64,000 bases of DNA. Origin: Takifugu bimaculatus. Taxonomy: Eukaryota > Chordata > Actinopteri > Tetraodontiformes > Tetraodontidae. The stretch is taken from positions 5,374,701 through 5,438,700 of the forward strand of contig CP034979.1 of assembly GCA_004026145.2 (NCBI GenBank), written 5' to 3'. Every line of letters starts with the position of its first letter. Position 1 is the stretch's first letter. The notes below the pieces were generated by a model, which had not been told where the DNA came from, searched no databases, and saw nothing but the letters and a program-made list of their open reading frames with translations. Shown in pieces: positions 27,628 through 41,071 of this stretch. The translations under genes were made by a program, and so were the position numbers.

Positions 27628-28555
27628 CCGTAATTTCCGGACTATAAGCCGCTATTTTTTTCCTACACTTTAAACACTGCGGCTTATTCTACAGTGCGGC
27701 TTATTTAGGGGGGGGTTTCGTGGCGCACTATCACAACTATTGTGAATCAGTCATTTTTACCAACCCTCATCAACATGGAAAATACTAGAAGAAAAGCATA
27801 TGATGCGGCTTTTAAGTTAATAGTGATCACTCTGGTGGTTGAAGAAGGAAATCGAGCTGGCGCACGTAATCTGGTGGAGACGCCCACCTGAAGAACTGAT
27901 CCAAAGCAAAAAGACGACAATAGCTTTTAGACGTAAACATCGCAGGTGGCCCGAGCTTGAAAACGTTCTGGAAGACTGGCTGAACACACAGAGAGCAGGC
28001 GGCCTGCGGTGTTTCCGCTGTACAAATCAGACGGAAGGCAAAAGCAATCGCCACCGCGATGAAAATAGAAGATTCTAGAGGTGGGCCATCGGGTGTTTTA
28101 GATTGTTCATTGTTTGAGTAAAAAAGCATAAACAACGTAATTTGTGTGTAGCTGATACAAACGTATATTTCGAGGTAGCTGCATTACAGACACCGTTAGA
28201 AAAAAAAAAGCATTTACCAGTAGAATATATTTATGTTGCTAAGCGGATTAAAATAAAAGTTAAAAAATACTGACATGATGAAAATTGGATTTAAGGTCTC
28301 TGTAGAAACATACTAGTGAAAAGAGTGGCTGTTGTTTCTTACCTGTCTGTTTGTCACTCGTCAGTGACTCGTCTCTTACGGTAATAAAAACATATACCAG
28401 TACTGAATGTTTTCGATCTAATTTTTCATATTACTACGTGGGATACCTGCGGCTTAAAATCCGGTGCGGCTTGTATAAGTACAAAATTGATTTTCTTTCT
28501 AAAATTAGATTATGCGGCTTTTAATCAGGTGCGCTCTGTAGTCCAGAAATTACGG
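27628..28555 (+). mobile_element. non-autonomous pogo/Tigger-like DNA transposon remnant
   Basis: The ends are inverted repeats beginning CCGTAATTTCYGGACTAYA (two mismatches between ends), flanked by TA at 27626-27627 and 28556-28557. This is the target-site signature of the Tc1/mariner/pogo superfamily. TGCGGCTT-type words recur near both ends. Inside are pieces of a transposase N-terminus. From the ATG at 27775 the frame reads K-A-Y-D-A-A-F-K-L then V-V-E-E-G-N-R-A-G-A-R-N-L. After a break the next frame holds K-K-T-T-I-A-F-R and R-W-P-E-L-E-N-V-L-E-D-W-L-N-T-Q-R-A-G-G, and a third frame holds V-Q-I-R-R-K-A-K-A-I-A. This is the CENP-B-type DNA-binding part, frameshifted. The DDE catalytic domain is missing, so the copy is dead. 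Confidence 0.85.
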
Positions 28556-29848
28556 TACTTATGATGTGAGATCATCTCATCCACCACAGTAAAAACAAAA
28601 TGTCTCCTGTTGCTGCAGCGAATATTGTGCAATCGCTGTTAAAGGAACCAACATTTTTTTTTTAAAAAGTGATACTAAACAAGAATCAGTTGTTTTATAT
28701 GTGTTATTTTGAGATACAGAACAGTCACACAGGGGATTACTCTTCTTTTTGATAACTCATCAATTTGCATAAGAAGTAGTCGATTTCCTGGAATAAATGC
28801 TCTTTGACAGACAGGTGGACAGACAGCCGCTGTCCATCGTCAGTGGTCAATAAGAATGGAGTCAATGTGACAACAACAGGAAGTGGACAGTAAATGCCAA
28901 TTAATGTTATATGCAATGGCTGTCAAATATAATAGCTGACATAAACTATGATAAAAATATTGACCAGCAAAGTTAGATCCCACAAAACACAGTTATATAA
29001 ACATAATTGTCAACACTGTTTCTGATAATAACTGACTTTCTGTTCCTTTTATCCCTCTCTTCCAACTAGCACTTAAAAATATTAAGTTACACTCAGGAAA
29101 CCAGTTTAAAGTGCATGATTGTGTGTTAATAGAATCAACTGAAAGGTGAAAATATACTTAGACGGGACAAGTCAGGCAAAATTATTGTGATGAGAGCAGG
29201 TTTCCATCAAGGTGCCAATGAAAACACATCATTGGTGATGAACAAGTCAGGTGGACAAGCCCATTAAAGTAGCAGCCAGATAATAAACCAATTAGTTCAT
29301 TGGTAAAACTTGGCAATAAAATGTTAGATCATTAGGGGAAAATCATGCAAACATGACTAGTCTACTTTATAACCACATCATTAACAGTGACTTAAAAATC
29401 ACCAACTGAACTCTTTAATTTGACAACTAAATATTCAGTATTCTATTCATTTTCAGAATTATACATAATTATAATTTCTTGCAGCCTGGCATATGTCAAT
29501 ATTTAGTGGCAATGTTGGTTCATTATTACCTCCATTATTGGAGATAATGTGACAGCTGGCATTTGTTTGTTAGCCAACTAGCAAAATTATGAACAGATTT
29601 TAATCTTAATTTTCAATGGGGCAATGAACAGATGATGTTCTATGAGGTGGCAGATTCTGGACTGACTTTGAACTTTGATGGTCCAAAGGTCCAAAATGAT
29701 TATCCAAGGGGCTTTGATCATAAAGTAATCCACTATGTTATATAACCTTGTATTACTGCTGCCTATATATGACCCTGCCTACACACACACACACAAACAT
29801 ATGTGTGTGCATATATATGTATACATACATATATATGTGTGTGTGTGT

Positions 29849-29925
29849 ATTTATCAATCAATCAATCTTTATTTATATAGCGTCTTTTACCATCAAAATT
29901 GTTTCCAGGCGCTTTATAGATTGAT
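29849..29925. repeat. fish-type dispersed repeat fragment
   Basis: The words TTTATTTATATAGCG and, 35 bp later, AGGCGCTTTATAG form a pair that I recognise from many teleost genomes as part of an abundant interspersed repeat. The class cannot be settled here. It is preceded by a CAAT-repeat run and a CA/TA microsatellite. Confidence 0.5.
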
Positions 29926-30645
29926 GGGATGCAGCAATTATCTTTCCCTCCATATATTGCAGATAAGAGACATTAAGGCCTCGTCTCTCCAAGGCTCCCC
30001 CAACATCAGAAAATACATGAGTGATGCCTTCATGGCTGACGGATCAGAACCAGTGGTTTAAATGGGCATTATTTTACTCACTTAGAGATGGGGAAAGATG
30101 TTGTATCGTTGTGCTCATTGGGTTCTTTGGGCAGATTTTAGCGGCTGGGTCAGAACATTAAAAGTCCTGCAAAAACGGTCAACTTTCAGGTTGCGACGAT
30201 AGAAATTGTGGAAAAACCGAACATTTTTTTCTAAAATGAAGTGCCAAGTGTCTATTTCAGTCGGTCCATGCTAAAAGGTAGCATTATTTTATAAAGTGAA
30301 TAATAAGTGCTACTTTGCCATTTATGTTAGCCATGAAACTACTACACTTTTGCAGGATGAAACAACAAACATTACGTCATTTTAATTGTTCAAACCCATT
30401 TTAATTATTCAAACCCATCAGAGTTCATTAGCGGGCCAACATAATGACGCACAGCTTCACTGTCACAACAAGGCTCAATTTTAATTTTTTGCCGTTATAT
30501 TCTATTAGCTACTGACCTTAATGTCCCCAAACTTCTAATACAACCACTGGCACTGGAGCTCTAATAAATAGACAGCGAAGTTGTCAAAGTGTTGATTATC
30601 CCGAGGTAACATTGCCAGAAACGTCGATAAACCAGAGTAACTCAC

Positions 30646-31100
30646 TTAATACGAAGAGGAAAACTTGTAGCCGTGTGCTTCAGCTCAGTACTCCGCCTTG
30701 TTGTGATGCGCTGATCGGTCATCGAGGTTAGCCACTTTGGTTTTTCGGCCCCTGTTCGTCAGCTAGCTTTAGTAAGGCTAACAGCTTTTTACACCATTAG
30801 TTCTCCTTTCAGCATGTCTCTGCATCGGAATAAGGCTTTTATGTACATGATTGTCATTATAAAACCAACAACCGGAAAACATATACAAACTACACGAGCT
30901 GTCGTGACAAAGATATTTAAAGAAATATCGCTCCGTTCAATATTATGAATGATTTGTATAACTAGCTACTTTTGGCTAAAGCTAAATGTATGAAGCAGAT
31001 GACGTTGTTTCTCAACGTGCAGTTTGCAGTAGGAACACCCCCTTTCGTTCTCTTCTTTGATTGGTTAAACGCGAACACGAAGTTGAGACACGATTGGCTA
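30646..31100 (-). promoter_or_regulatory. PPM1B: candidate PPM1B promoter and untranslated first exon
   Basis: On the minus strand there are two CCAAT boxes at 31060-31064 and 31093-31097, spaced 33 bp, followed downstream by a CpG-bearing stretch and a donor-like AA|GTGAGT ending at 30646. This arrangement suits a promoter plus a non-coding first exon for PPM1B, whose coding exon has an upstream acceptor. The transcription start is not resolved. Both CCAAT words are oriented for a minus-strand transcript. Confidence 0.4.
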
Positions 31101-31574
31101 CGTGATATGTCAATCAATTCTCTAGTGGGAAAAAATGATGTTGCTGGCTGCACTTAGATGCACTCTAGGGCGTTTAAAATGTATGTAAAAACACGTATTT
31201 GTTTTTTTGCTCAAGCACCATCATGGATATAATGTGTAAAAAAAATTTGACAGCACCACAGTAGCATTATGTGAGCTGACGAAGCAGCCATTATTAACTT
31301 TAGCTGATTGCAGGATTTAACTGGCTGTGTTGTATTTCCCTGGCTCATAAACTTCACCCACTTCTCTCTTGAAACAGTGAATATATAATAAAGGCATTTC
31401 TTTGGTTTTTGAATCAACTGTCCCTTTACAGATTAAAAAGTCTCTACTCACAGTAATTCACTGCTCCATTACAGTGTGTGTTAAAGATAATGTCATTATA
31501 TTGACGCCTCTGTGTCTTGCCTGTGGTTGTATAAATAGTCATATTCTTCTTAACTGCTTTTCGCCCTTTCAGGG

Positions 31575-31779
31575 TCAAAGGGAGGCTACACATAAGGGTC
31601 CTGGATGGAGCATTTGTGGGTTCGGTACCTTGCTCACGGGCACCTTGGCAGTTCTCTGAAAGTGTTCTGGAACCTTTCCCTACTACCAGAACACCTCCCA
31701 TATTGTGTCGGCACGGGCACTTGAACTAGAAACCCTCCCTTTCTCAGCCCAGTCCCCACAGACTGAGCTACCACTGCCT
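31575..31779 (-). mobile_element. tRNA-derived SINE
   Basis: Read on the minus strand, the element starts with a tRNA-like head. It has a good polymerase III A box (TAGCTCAGTCTG, 31759-31770) and a degenerate B box (AGTTCAAGTGC) about 35 bp later. An unrelated body follows, containing GGTGCCCGTGAGCAAGGTAC. I recognise this body from dispersed fish repeats. It is diverged and probably inactive. Confidence 0.65.
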
Positions 31780-34515
31780 GTTAAGGAGTGGATTTGCCGT
31801 AAACATTCTCCAATTGGAAAGTGATTAAATGGCATAGAGGAATTTGACTGCAGCATGTGGATTTGGGCATCGTTATTGGAATAAAATCATCTTTGCCTTC
31901 ATTTACAAAATATGAGCCACATGTAAAGCAGCTTCTGCAGTTTCCTGCATGGGGTTGAGGCGAGGCCATGCCTATTCATGGTTTATTAATGGGTCAGCAG
32001 GTTGTTTTAATTACAAAAGAGACTAAGTTTCCAGTCGATACTGCTCAAGATGGTAAACATTGGGTGAAGTGGCTTCACTGCTCTGGCTGTTTGCATGAAA
32101 TCCCCCTGTGTCTGGTTGTGTCTGCAGAGTGCAGCAATCATGCCCTGCCTTGCCCTTCACTCTTCAAACACAAGAGCACTTGAAAAGCTGATTTCCTATT
32201 CCACAGATTGAGCAGGTTTCTTTTGTCAGACGAGGAGCCGGGTCAAAACAATAATTGTTGGCCAGAAACTATACAATGCTCATTTGATTTACATGTCATT
32301 TTCAAGTCTGCTCTCCAAGCTCACAGTGTTGATGACAAGGTCTTAATCAAATGTTTACAAGGACAGATTAGTCCCATTTCCAGAATCCTGCAAAATGAAT
32401 CTAAAGTGCAAGTGTTTTTGTGAGAGTGAGAAAGAGAGAGAGAGTGAGGGAGAGAGTATATATAACAAGCACATACTTACATATTAATGCATGTTATGTG
32501 CTGGGTCAAGCTGCTCCCTCTGCTTAATGGGATTAAAGTCATTAAACAAGTGTTTACTAAACAGGAGAGGACCTCTCTCTCCTGCTTTGTCTTCAACTCT
32601 CTCTCTCTCTCTCTCTCTCTTTCACCCACACACTCTATCACTTCACTCTCTCCTCCTCTGATCCCTAATCAGTGAGGCAGCCTCAAAGTGCCTGGGGGCC
32701 TGAATATGAATGAGTGCAGCTGTCTTCTCTGGGTTATAAGACAGGCCTCCACTGAATATACACATTTATACACATGTGCATGTAGAGAAAAGAGTGTATG
32801 GAAACAGGCAAGGAAATGCATGTGCCAATGTCATTCGTTTGCAGACTTAACTCATGCAGACAAGACTGTTCCAAGCATTTCTGTCACACAGATGTCCTAA
32901 TGTAGAAAGGACACACCCACTGGGTTAGACCAGAATCAAATCTAGAATCTTCTTGATATGGCTTTGCTCATCAACAATCAGCACAGAGCAGGGCCTTATC
33001 ACAAGACCAAAACCAAAGAGGGATGTCATAGTACAGAGCAGATGTATGAAAAGAATTTTGTCCCATCGAGAGAGAGAGAGAGAGACAGAACCACATAAAG
33101 TTGGTTATGTCTTGTTTACTGACCAAATGTAATCTTGTCCACATTAATGAAATCCCCATGTCATATTAGCACTATAGCTGCCCAAAGTTTCCTGTGCTAG
33201 AGAGCCATTTTCTTGAATGTCCATTACCCACTCCAGCAAAGTTTGTAAATTTTTGTCATGCTTCAAATTGTGCAAATTTAATCATCAAGAAAACCAATGT
33301 TAGTAAGCACTCTTGCCAGGAGATGTATCCTCCCAGTTTGTGTCTGAACTGGTTTCTCCTCTGCAACTCAGGCAACAGTAGCGTGGTCAGCAAATGTGTC
33401 AACTACAGGAGAGCTACAAAGGCCCTGCTGCTCCACGAATTATTAGATTAGCCTGAGCTGTAAAATATGAGGAGCATCGGTAGGATCTCACTGCCATCTA
33501 GTGAGAGACATGTGCACTGCTGCCAAACCTGAGAGACTTCCGTGGATTGGTGATGACTGAAACGGGTTGAGTTGAACGGTTGTCTTCACCCGAGGGTCAG
33601 ACAGTTCAAACTGATCATTCGAAGCATGTAGTTTCAGCAGAAAATGCAAATGGATACATGTTTCTGAATGCCCACCACTGTGCATTCAATTTCCGTGTTC
33701 TTTACAACACCCTTACCAGATCTATATGGATAGTTTGCATAGTTTGTTCATATCTTGCTTGGAAACCGACGCCATCCAATTATTTTTACATTAAACTCAT
33801 CAAAGATGCACTTCTGCAAATGTCAAGAATCACAGTTCTGTGGCTAACTGTAACATAGGAGAGTGGAAATGACCAATGGAATGGCAATAAATGGATTGAT
33901 TGCTGAGTGTATTGCTCTCCAAGGTGACCTCAGATTATGAAGTCATTCTCTTCTCCTCGAGATCTCTAAGTGATCTCTCTCTTCCTGATATTGGGGAGGA
34001 CTTCAGCTGGAAAAAAATCATTTAACAAAGCAAGGACAATCTTCTCCTTGGCTGGGTGCAGAGTGGACCACAAACTTTCTCCCTGAATTAGCTTCATCAG
34101 TTTGCTCCAGGTACAGGTTCCATCCATGGTTTGGAAATGAGACGAGATGTACAGGTGAGGAATCATAAAACACACTTTCACTTCTCCAATTTGATTAAAA
34201 TGATTTTAAAAAAAAAAAAAAAAAAAAACTAATTTCAATAAGGTTGTATAATTGAATTAGTCGTCAAGCAGCTGTGTGATCATGTGTGAGTGTGTGCGAG
34301 AGTGCGCCTGCATGTGTGATGCAGGAGGATTTGCTCTCCCACAGAATTACCACACTTCCATAATTGATGGTGTCATTAAAATATGCAAAAGTACAAAATA
34401 CTCAGTGGAGAATGTTGTGTGGTGATGAAAGGTTTTATGATGATAAGGTTTTACTATCAATAAATCAACTCCAAGTAAACCACAAACAGCCCATCTTTCT
34501 TTCATTGCTGATTTG

Positions 34516-34517
<2 letters not shown>

Positions 34518-34561
<44 letters not shown>

Positions 34562-34562
34562 G
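34518..34562. repeat. (TG)n microsatellite
   Basis: A TG run of about 22 units in the intergenic region. A second interrupted TG cluster follows at 34646-34710. Confidence 0.95.
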
Positions 34563-35268
34563 GTTTGACTGTTTCAGTGTTAGACTCGTACAGTGTGATC
34601 TAACATCAGCTGACAGGCAGGTTTGAGGCCTCTCTCCAGGGTCCTGTGTGTGTGTGTGTTTCTGTTTGTGTGTGTGTGCATGCATGTGTGTGTGTGTGTT
34701 TTGCTGTAGTGGTGTGTGTTAATTGACAGCTCAGTGAGACCAGCAGCAGTCTACTGTGGTGCCAATGTAGAATCTTTTCTTTCTCTCTCTCTCTCTTGTC
34801 TCCCACTCACGCTTGCACACACACACGCACATACACAACACACACACACACACACAAATCTACACTAGCCTTCTTTAGTCTCTCTACATTTAACGAGTCA
34901 ATTCTGCAGCATCTTCACTTATTCATCCTTCTCTGTATCCTTCTCAGCCACCAACCCTAAAACATCAACTTTGCTGGAGCCACTTGAGACCCAGCCTCTT
35001 TTGTTTGACTGGACATCATAAAAACACACACATTACCACACAGCTGTGCAGGTATTCCCATGACGGTGCAGGAGAGCGAGGGATCAATGGCATACATGAG
35101 AACTGGATCGTGTGGTGTTTGTGTGAAAGATGTTAACTGTCACAGTCAGTTCTCAGGTTTTTGCCTAGTGGTGTGTGAGAATGTTTGGAACTATTGGAAA
35201 AGGTTGGGTCCTGAAAATATGGCTTGTTCTTTTCTGAAGAAATCTGCAGTTTCAAAAAGTTTCATAAG

Positions 35269-35270
<2 letters not shown>

Positions 35271-35320
<50 letters not shown>
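35271..35320. repeat. (AC)n microsatellite
   Basis: A perfect run of 25 AC units, intergenic. Confidence 0.98.
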
Positions 35321-35322
<2 letters not shown>

Positions 35323-37354
35323 TCTCCAAAGAAACAAACGTCTATTAGGAAACAGACTTGAAAGAAGTGTGAAAGTCTAATACAACTGTGCTGATTGATT
35401 CACTTTAGTTACCGACAAAAAAATCACAACACTGTAAACTGATGTTCTCATTTATTTATAGAGGGGGGAAAGGGTCAGGCTGAATCAGTAGTTAACATCA
35501 ATGCTTCTGTGTGTGTATGTGTGTCTGTGTGTGTGTATTTGTAGGGTTGGATGTCAGTTTTTTACAGGATGTCTGACAGCCAGCATATGATCCTGAGACA
35601 GCGTGACAGCTGCCATCACAACGTCTCTCCAGACTAACATACACACATATGCAAGCATACGTACACACTGATTGACAGCTTTGGCACCGTGTGACAGACC
35701 TGCTACATCCTCCTGCAGCCACCAGTCCCAAGGACAGAGAGGTGGATGGAATGATGGAGACTGGGATTAAGTCCTGTGGGTATAGCGGGTATGAACAGGA
35801 GACAGATAGAGAGACGAGCACAACACGAAAGGACTGCTGGGGATTGATGGATGGCACTTGTGCAAAATTCAAGCAAGAAAAGATAATAAATAACAGCAGA
35901 TGAATTACACCGTTTAATGACCAAAGAAAAGAAGACTCTGATGCCAAAAGCACATTTTTTAAATTGACATGAGTCACAAGCACAACACCACTGCATGAAG
36001 CCTATGAGCAACTGCAGCACACTCGCAGTAAGATGCACATCCTAATTGCTTCCATATAAGAGCTTTCATCAGTTCTCACTTCACCCCAGGCCAGATTTTC
36101 TGAGCCCAGCCCTCCCTCAAACATTCACCCTGTAGGGGAAAACAGATCCTCTAATGGATATGTGTCAGTATTGGCTGAGGTGTGACAGATGGGTATAATA
36201 GTCATTGCTCTGGCAACATCAGCGAGATACAACAGCCTCCACTATGCTCGAGGATGAGATGAGAAATGTCTGACATTCCACGCTACACAACTACATAACA
36301 ATATGGGTTTATGAGCGTGAACAGTGTTCACAATTAATTTATTCTCCGTCATTTTGTTGTGTTCATATTTAATAAACTGTCACAAATACGGAAGCTCTGA
36401 TGACACGACGCCAGTGTATACTGACACAAATAGTGCTGGATTTTTTTCCTTTACACACGTGTTTGCTGGCATCTTCACTCTTCCTGAACATTGATGATGG
36501 CACTTGGACTTCAGACAACAGCGATGCCTGAGAGCCTCAGGCAGCAAGGAATATTCCCAGCTCAAGTAGTTGGATCCTTGTGCTTTTACACACTAACACA
36601 ACTGAACTCACCTGAAAATACACCTTTTTATTGTATTGCCCATGTGAGACATTAGAACATGTGTGTTTACATGTATTACAACTACACACAGCCACACGTG
36701 GAGACAACTCCACGCTGTGCTGGAGGGCAGCTTTACCATATGCCTTCTCCCAAAGCAGAGCTGGTCTGTCCTCCTCTACTAATGTCAACATTGCAGGTTG
36801 CTTCGGAGAGCTGTCAAACACACTAACACACAACCTTTTCCAGATAAGATTAACACACTCTGAGAGTGTGATTATGGAAATCTCCAAAATGCCACATGTT
36901 CCCTCTCGAAATATGTGAAAAGTTCCTTCATTGTGATGTGTCTTCTACATAAGTTTTAAATTTAAGTAATTTAAGTATTTCAGAGATATTATCTAACTTT
37001 ATTTGCTGCAACTAAAGAACAATGTTTTAAAAATCTGACAGTTGTAATTATTGTAACAAACATTCTTTATCCCTCAAGTCACCATTAATTCTATAAAAAG
37101 GCAATTATATGAGCTACATAAGCAGTTGCGTGTACATGTTTGACAAAAATATCGTGAAATGTGACATAAACATGTGTCAAGCTTCATTTGTGCTGTCAGA
37201 ATAAAGCAGGGACAGAAAGATACAGTAAATAAGTGAGAGAATATTCAAGAGTGAAGATAACGTGCAGTGAGGCGTGCAGGTGTTGGCGCACGAAGGATGT
37301 TTTTTCTTATAAAATGGATATAATGATGTGACTATAGCCTTATTCACATTCCCA

Positions 37355-37388
<34 letters not shown>

Positions 37389-39567
37389 TGGTGTGTGTGG
37401 GGGGGTGCATGTGTATGTCTATATGACAATTCATTGTGACTCACACATCATGAAAGAGGTCAAGATAGAGGTGAAGATGTACAAAAAAGGGTTGATACAC
37501 AACAGTGGACAAAGCCTGTGTCCACTCTTGTCTTGTTTATGATCTGCACAAAAGTAAAGCCGCCATGGCGGTGGCCTAAATTCCTGTAATACGTCTCTAT
37601 TCAATTATTCATTCACAGGAATCAAGGTTTCTGTTTTTCTATTACCGTACTTGTATTAAACATGATGCAAAAATCTGAAAATCAAAGGACTTGGCCTGTT
37701 CTTCTTAATGCTGTATGCAAGAATTAACTCCCAATCCATGTGCCGAATGTGAGGAATCAACAACATCAACAATAATTTGATTTTTTTTCTTAAAAGAAAT
37801 GCACATGATTTATCATTGGAAATAAATTTTAGCATCATACATTTGAGAATGTGCAGATTGATAAAGATCCAGCTACTTAAGAATAATATATTTTATTTTT
37901 TATGGACTTCAAAGTAACATTACACATTTTTTTTCTGTGAATAGTTGTTTTTGCATGAAGGAGCGTGCTGAAACACATTGTTGTGTCCCAGGTAAAAACA
38001 ATAGTGATGCTATTCTAACATGAAAAGGAGCCCATGAAGGTTCTCAGAAGCCTCAGTTTTGTAGCCCAAGCTGACTCCATGGTTTTCCCAAGGGGACACA
38101 CTTCATCACATTTTCACTTTCAGCCACCAGCAGTCACATTAATCTCCATCAAATGTCCCAAAGACATGCTTGCACATGTACACTACAGCTGCAACAGATC
38201 ACAGCATGGATGTGTCCGGCAACACAAAGATTTACAGCATCATCCCTGGATGCCACTAGCTTGAAACTGTGATCTTCACACATATGACACCTCTGTTTGA
38301 CAAGGGCCACACAGGCAAACACACATATACACACACACGCACACACACTGTCTGCCTCTGCTGCTGTCACATTTTCACTCCCTGATCCACATGGACATAC
38401 ACCAATCCTCTGGGACACAGACACACTACTCTCTTTCACTTCTTCCTCCACTTTTTTGATCTGTTGCTCCCTCTCATGGGAGTGGAGAGAGGTCGGGCCC
38501 GAGGTGAGATAGATGAAGAGGGGTGATACACTGATACACAGTCAGTCTCAGGTTTGTTCCTGTGGGAGTCTTGTGATGGAGAAGAGGAGAGAAGGCTTGA
38601 ATTTCTTTTTTCCCTTACAAATCATGAGGAGGCACAGATGAGTGATTAAACATAGAAAATGAAAGCATACTACTGGCTATACGGCATTATTGTTATTTTA
38701 GTTTTGTTGTGTTACATCTTATAGAGATTTTCCCCATAAATGATATGACCATACTCTCTGGTTTTGGAAAGCAGTGGAAGATTGATATTTTTAATTGACA
38801 TCCTATCTTCTTGAAATGTAAGTGATTGGAATATACGTATCACTAGAGAAACATCCATAAAATCAGTTAGACCACTGAAATGAAATAACTGGTGGTGCTG
38901 AAAGTGATGCCCTGAATCATTATTTTTCTGTCCACAGACATAAAGTGGAGTTCCTGAATATTTTCTCCATTTTTCTGTTTGTCAGTGCATTCTACAGGCA
39001 CTTTAGGTCACTCAGAGTTTATCTCTCCACCTATCTGTGTTTTAGCACATCACATGGCACGCTGCACCTAGCACACACTCACACATTCACTGGCTGAGGA
39101 CCTGTAAGAGAGGCGGCAATTTGTTATGTGGACTTGGTGACCTGCCAAAGGTTGTCATGTGGAGAAAGGAGAAAGGAGAAAGGAGGGAAATAAATGGAGG
39201 TCTGTGATAAATTCTGGTGAATGGATAAAAAACAACAACAGCTGGGTAAATAATATATCCTGGAGGTGAATTATTTAGTGGTACATTCATGCTTTCATGC
39301 AGGGGAGTTGGCCTTATGTTCCTGGGTTCATTCATGAAAACCTGCATGTTGCAGAATAACTATACATTAACTGTCGGCAGCTTTTTAACAACTTTGGCAC
39401 ATTCTAGTGCTTAAGTTCATTTTTAATTATTATTTAAGAGATGATTTAAGAGCCCTCTCTAAAATGATACTAAGCTGGAAAACATGTGTCATTAGAGCGA
39501 GTGTAGAAGTGTGATTATCTGTGTAAAGTCAATTACTCATTCTGAAGAAAATATTTCTGAGTGAACA

Positions 39568-39568
<1 letters not shown>

Positions 39569-39629
<61 letters not shown>
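39569..39629. repeat. (CA)n microsatellite
   Basis: A CA run of about 30 units, intergenic. Confidence 0.97.
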
Positions 39630-39635
<6 letters not shown>

Positions 39636-40746
39636 AAACCCTCTCAGGTGCCCTATAATGCCAAATTGTTTTGAGGTGACGGGTGACAGAGCAGTGTAAA
39701 TCAACATATAGTAAGTCTCTGTTTTACTGCACACACATGAACAGACACAAAGACACACACACATATCCTGCTGGATAGTAGACATTTCCAGACACGCCAT
39801 AGCTGGACATGCCCAAAAGGCAAAGCCTGTTCCCTGTCACCTATCAGCTGGTGGCAGACAGCAGGATATACAGTATGTGTGTGAATCTGTGTAAGGTGTC
39901 GAAAGTCCCAAACATTCAAAGACAATTATTCCAAATACACTATAGTGTAATTGGGAGAATCTTTATATTTACATGGAATATGAAAGTGTATAATATTTGC
40001 GTCTAAATATTTTTTGCTGCTGTGCACTTATATTGTTTTAATGAAAACTGTAACCACTACAGGCAATGCTATACTACATGTTTTATACCTTATGAAAATA
40101 GGGCAAATGTTTTTACATGTCTTCTTCTATATGCATTTTGACAACACTACTGCATATAGTGGCAACCCTAAGAGTCAAACAGTCTCTTATGGATTTGGTG
40201 TTGGGGTACATGTCAGTGAATGTGCCAGGAAAGCATAAAGGAGACATGAGGAGACAGTGGCCTACCCAGGACTGCTGGCATGACAGCCAGGGGTGGGGCT
40301 AAGACAGCATGGTACATGTCAACCTCAGACTACATTTCCTCTTCCCTCTTTCCCGATGGGCTCTGACAGGCAACAGGGAAACCCCTTGGCCCAGCAAGGG
40401 GTGGACAGCCATCTGACAAATCCCCACCTGCATGACCTTTTACCACGAGTGACCCCCTGCAGGAGACACTCAACTTATAGCAAATAGCCCTGTGGGAGTT
40501 GGAGACACAATCAGGACACAGGAGGAAACACAAATTGTTTTGAAAGATAATCAGAAAGTTAAAAGATTTATAATCAGGTCTACTGTGACAGTATATTGAT
40601 AACAACTTTTTTGTCATTAAATGTATAACCCACCTGCAGCCTTTCCTAAGCATTTGTAATTTCCTGTGTGTATAACATTATAGGAGCCCTTATCAGAACG
40701 TTTTCTACACAAATATTCATGTCTGCAGCGCTTTAGCTTGCCGTTC

Positions 40747-40754
40747 TGACGTCA
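40747..40754. promoter_or_regulatory. ZNHIT2: palindromic CRE in the ZNHIT2 promoter
   Basis: The full palindrome TGACGTCA lies about 65 bp upstream of a probable 5'-UTR splice donor (GTGAGT at 40812). CpG-containing sequence follows it. A matching acceptor at 41022-41023 would remove a 212-bp untranslated intron before the start codon. Confidence 0.6.
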
Positions 40755-41071
40755 TCAAAATGCGACGACACACGTAGCAGGCTTGTACGTGAGCCGAGAC
40801 TATCAAGAAAGGTGAGTGGTTTTTGTCTTGTTCCACATAAAAACTTTTTGTGTTGAAATTAAACTTTTCTGCCAAATACTCCTTAGCGGCGTCTTTGATT
40901 GTTTACTCAGGCACATCGATCAATTACTGTAACTGCGTTTCTGAAGCTAACGTTAGCATCACAGTCTGCAAAGATAACGTAACAATGTACAGTATTTTAT
41001 TTTTTAATTTGCTTGATTTCCAGGTTTGCTTTTCTGCACCTAAACAACGCGATTAGCCAGGATCACAATGA

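Larger units (their letters stand above)
26479..30645 (-). other. PPM1B: PPM1B 5'-UTR intron (inferred)
   Basis: The exon carrying the PPM1B start codon has an acceptor at 26479-26480 in its 5' untranslated part, so at least one untranslated exon lies upstream. The intron holds the pogo-like remnant at 27628-28555 and a fish-type repeat fragment at about 29849-29925. No other coding exon was seen. A small imperfect tandem duplication of about 20 bp (TTTTAATTRTTCAAACCCA) occurs just outside the intron near 30378-30417 only if the first exon call is right, otherwise inside it. Confidence 0.5.
31101..40740. other. gene-poor intergenic region
   Basis: Between the presumed PPM1B promoter and ZNHIT2 I find no exon with homology I recognise. 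It contains a tRNA-derived SINE (31575-31779), dinucleotide repeats, a poly-A run (34208-34228) and a CT run (32597-32621). The longest open frames are CA/TG repeat translations or lack splice context. One minus-strand frame at 33966-34181 looks protein-like but matches nothing I know. Confidence 0.6.

Noticed and set aside
35498..35983. 161-residue minus-strand frame in the intergenic region
   Set aside because: Ends in Thr-His repeat from a CA-type tract. No domain recognised and no supporting exon structure.
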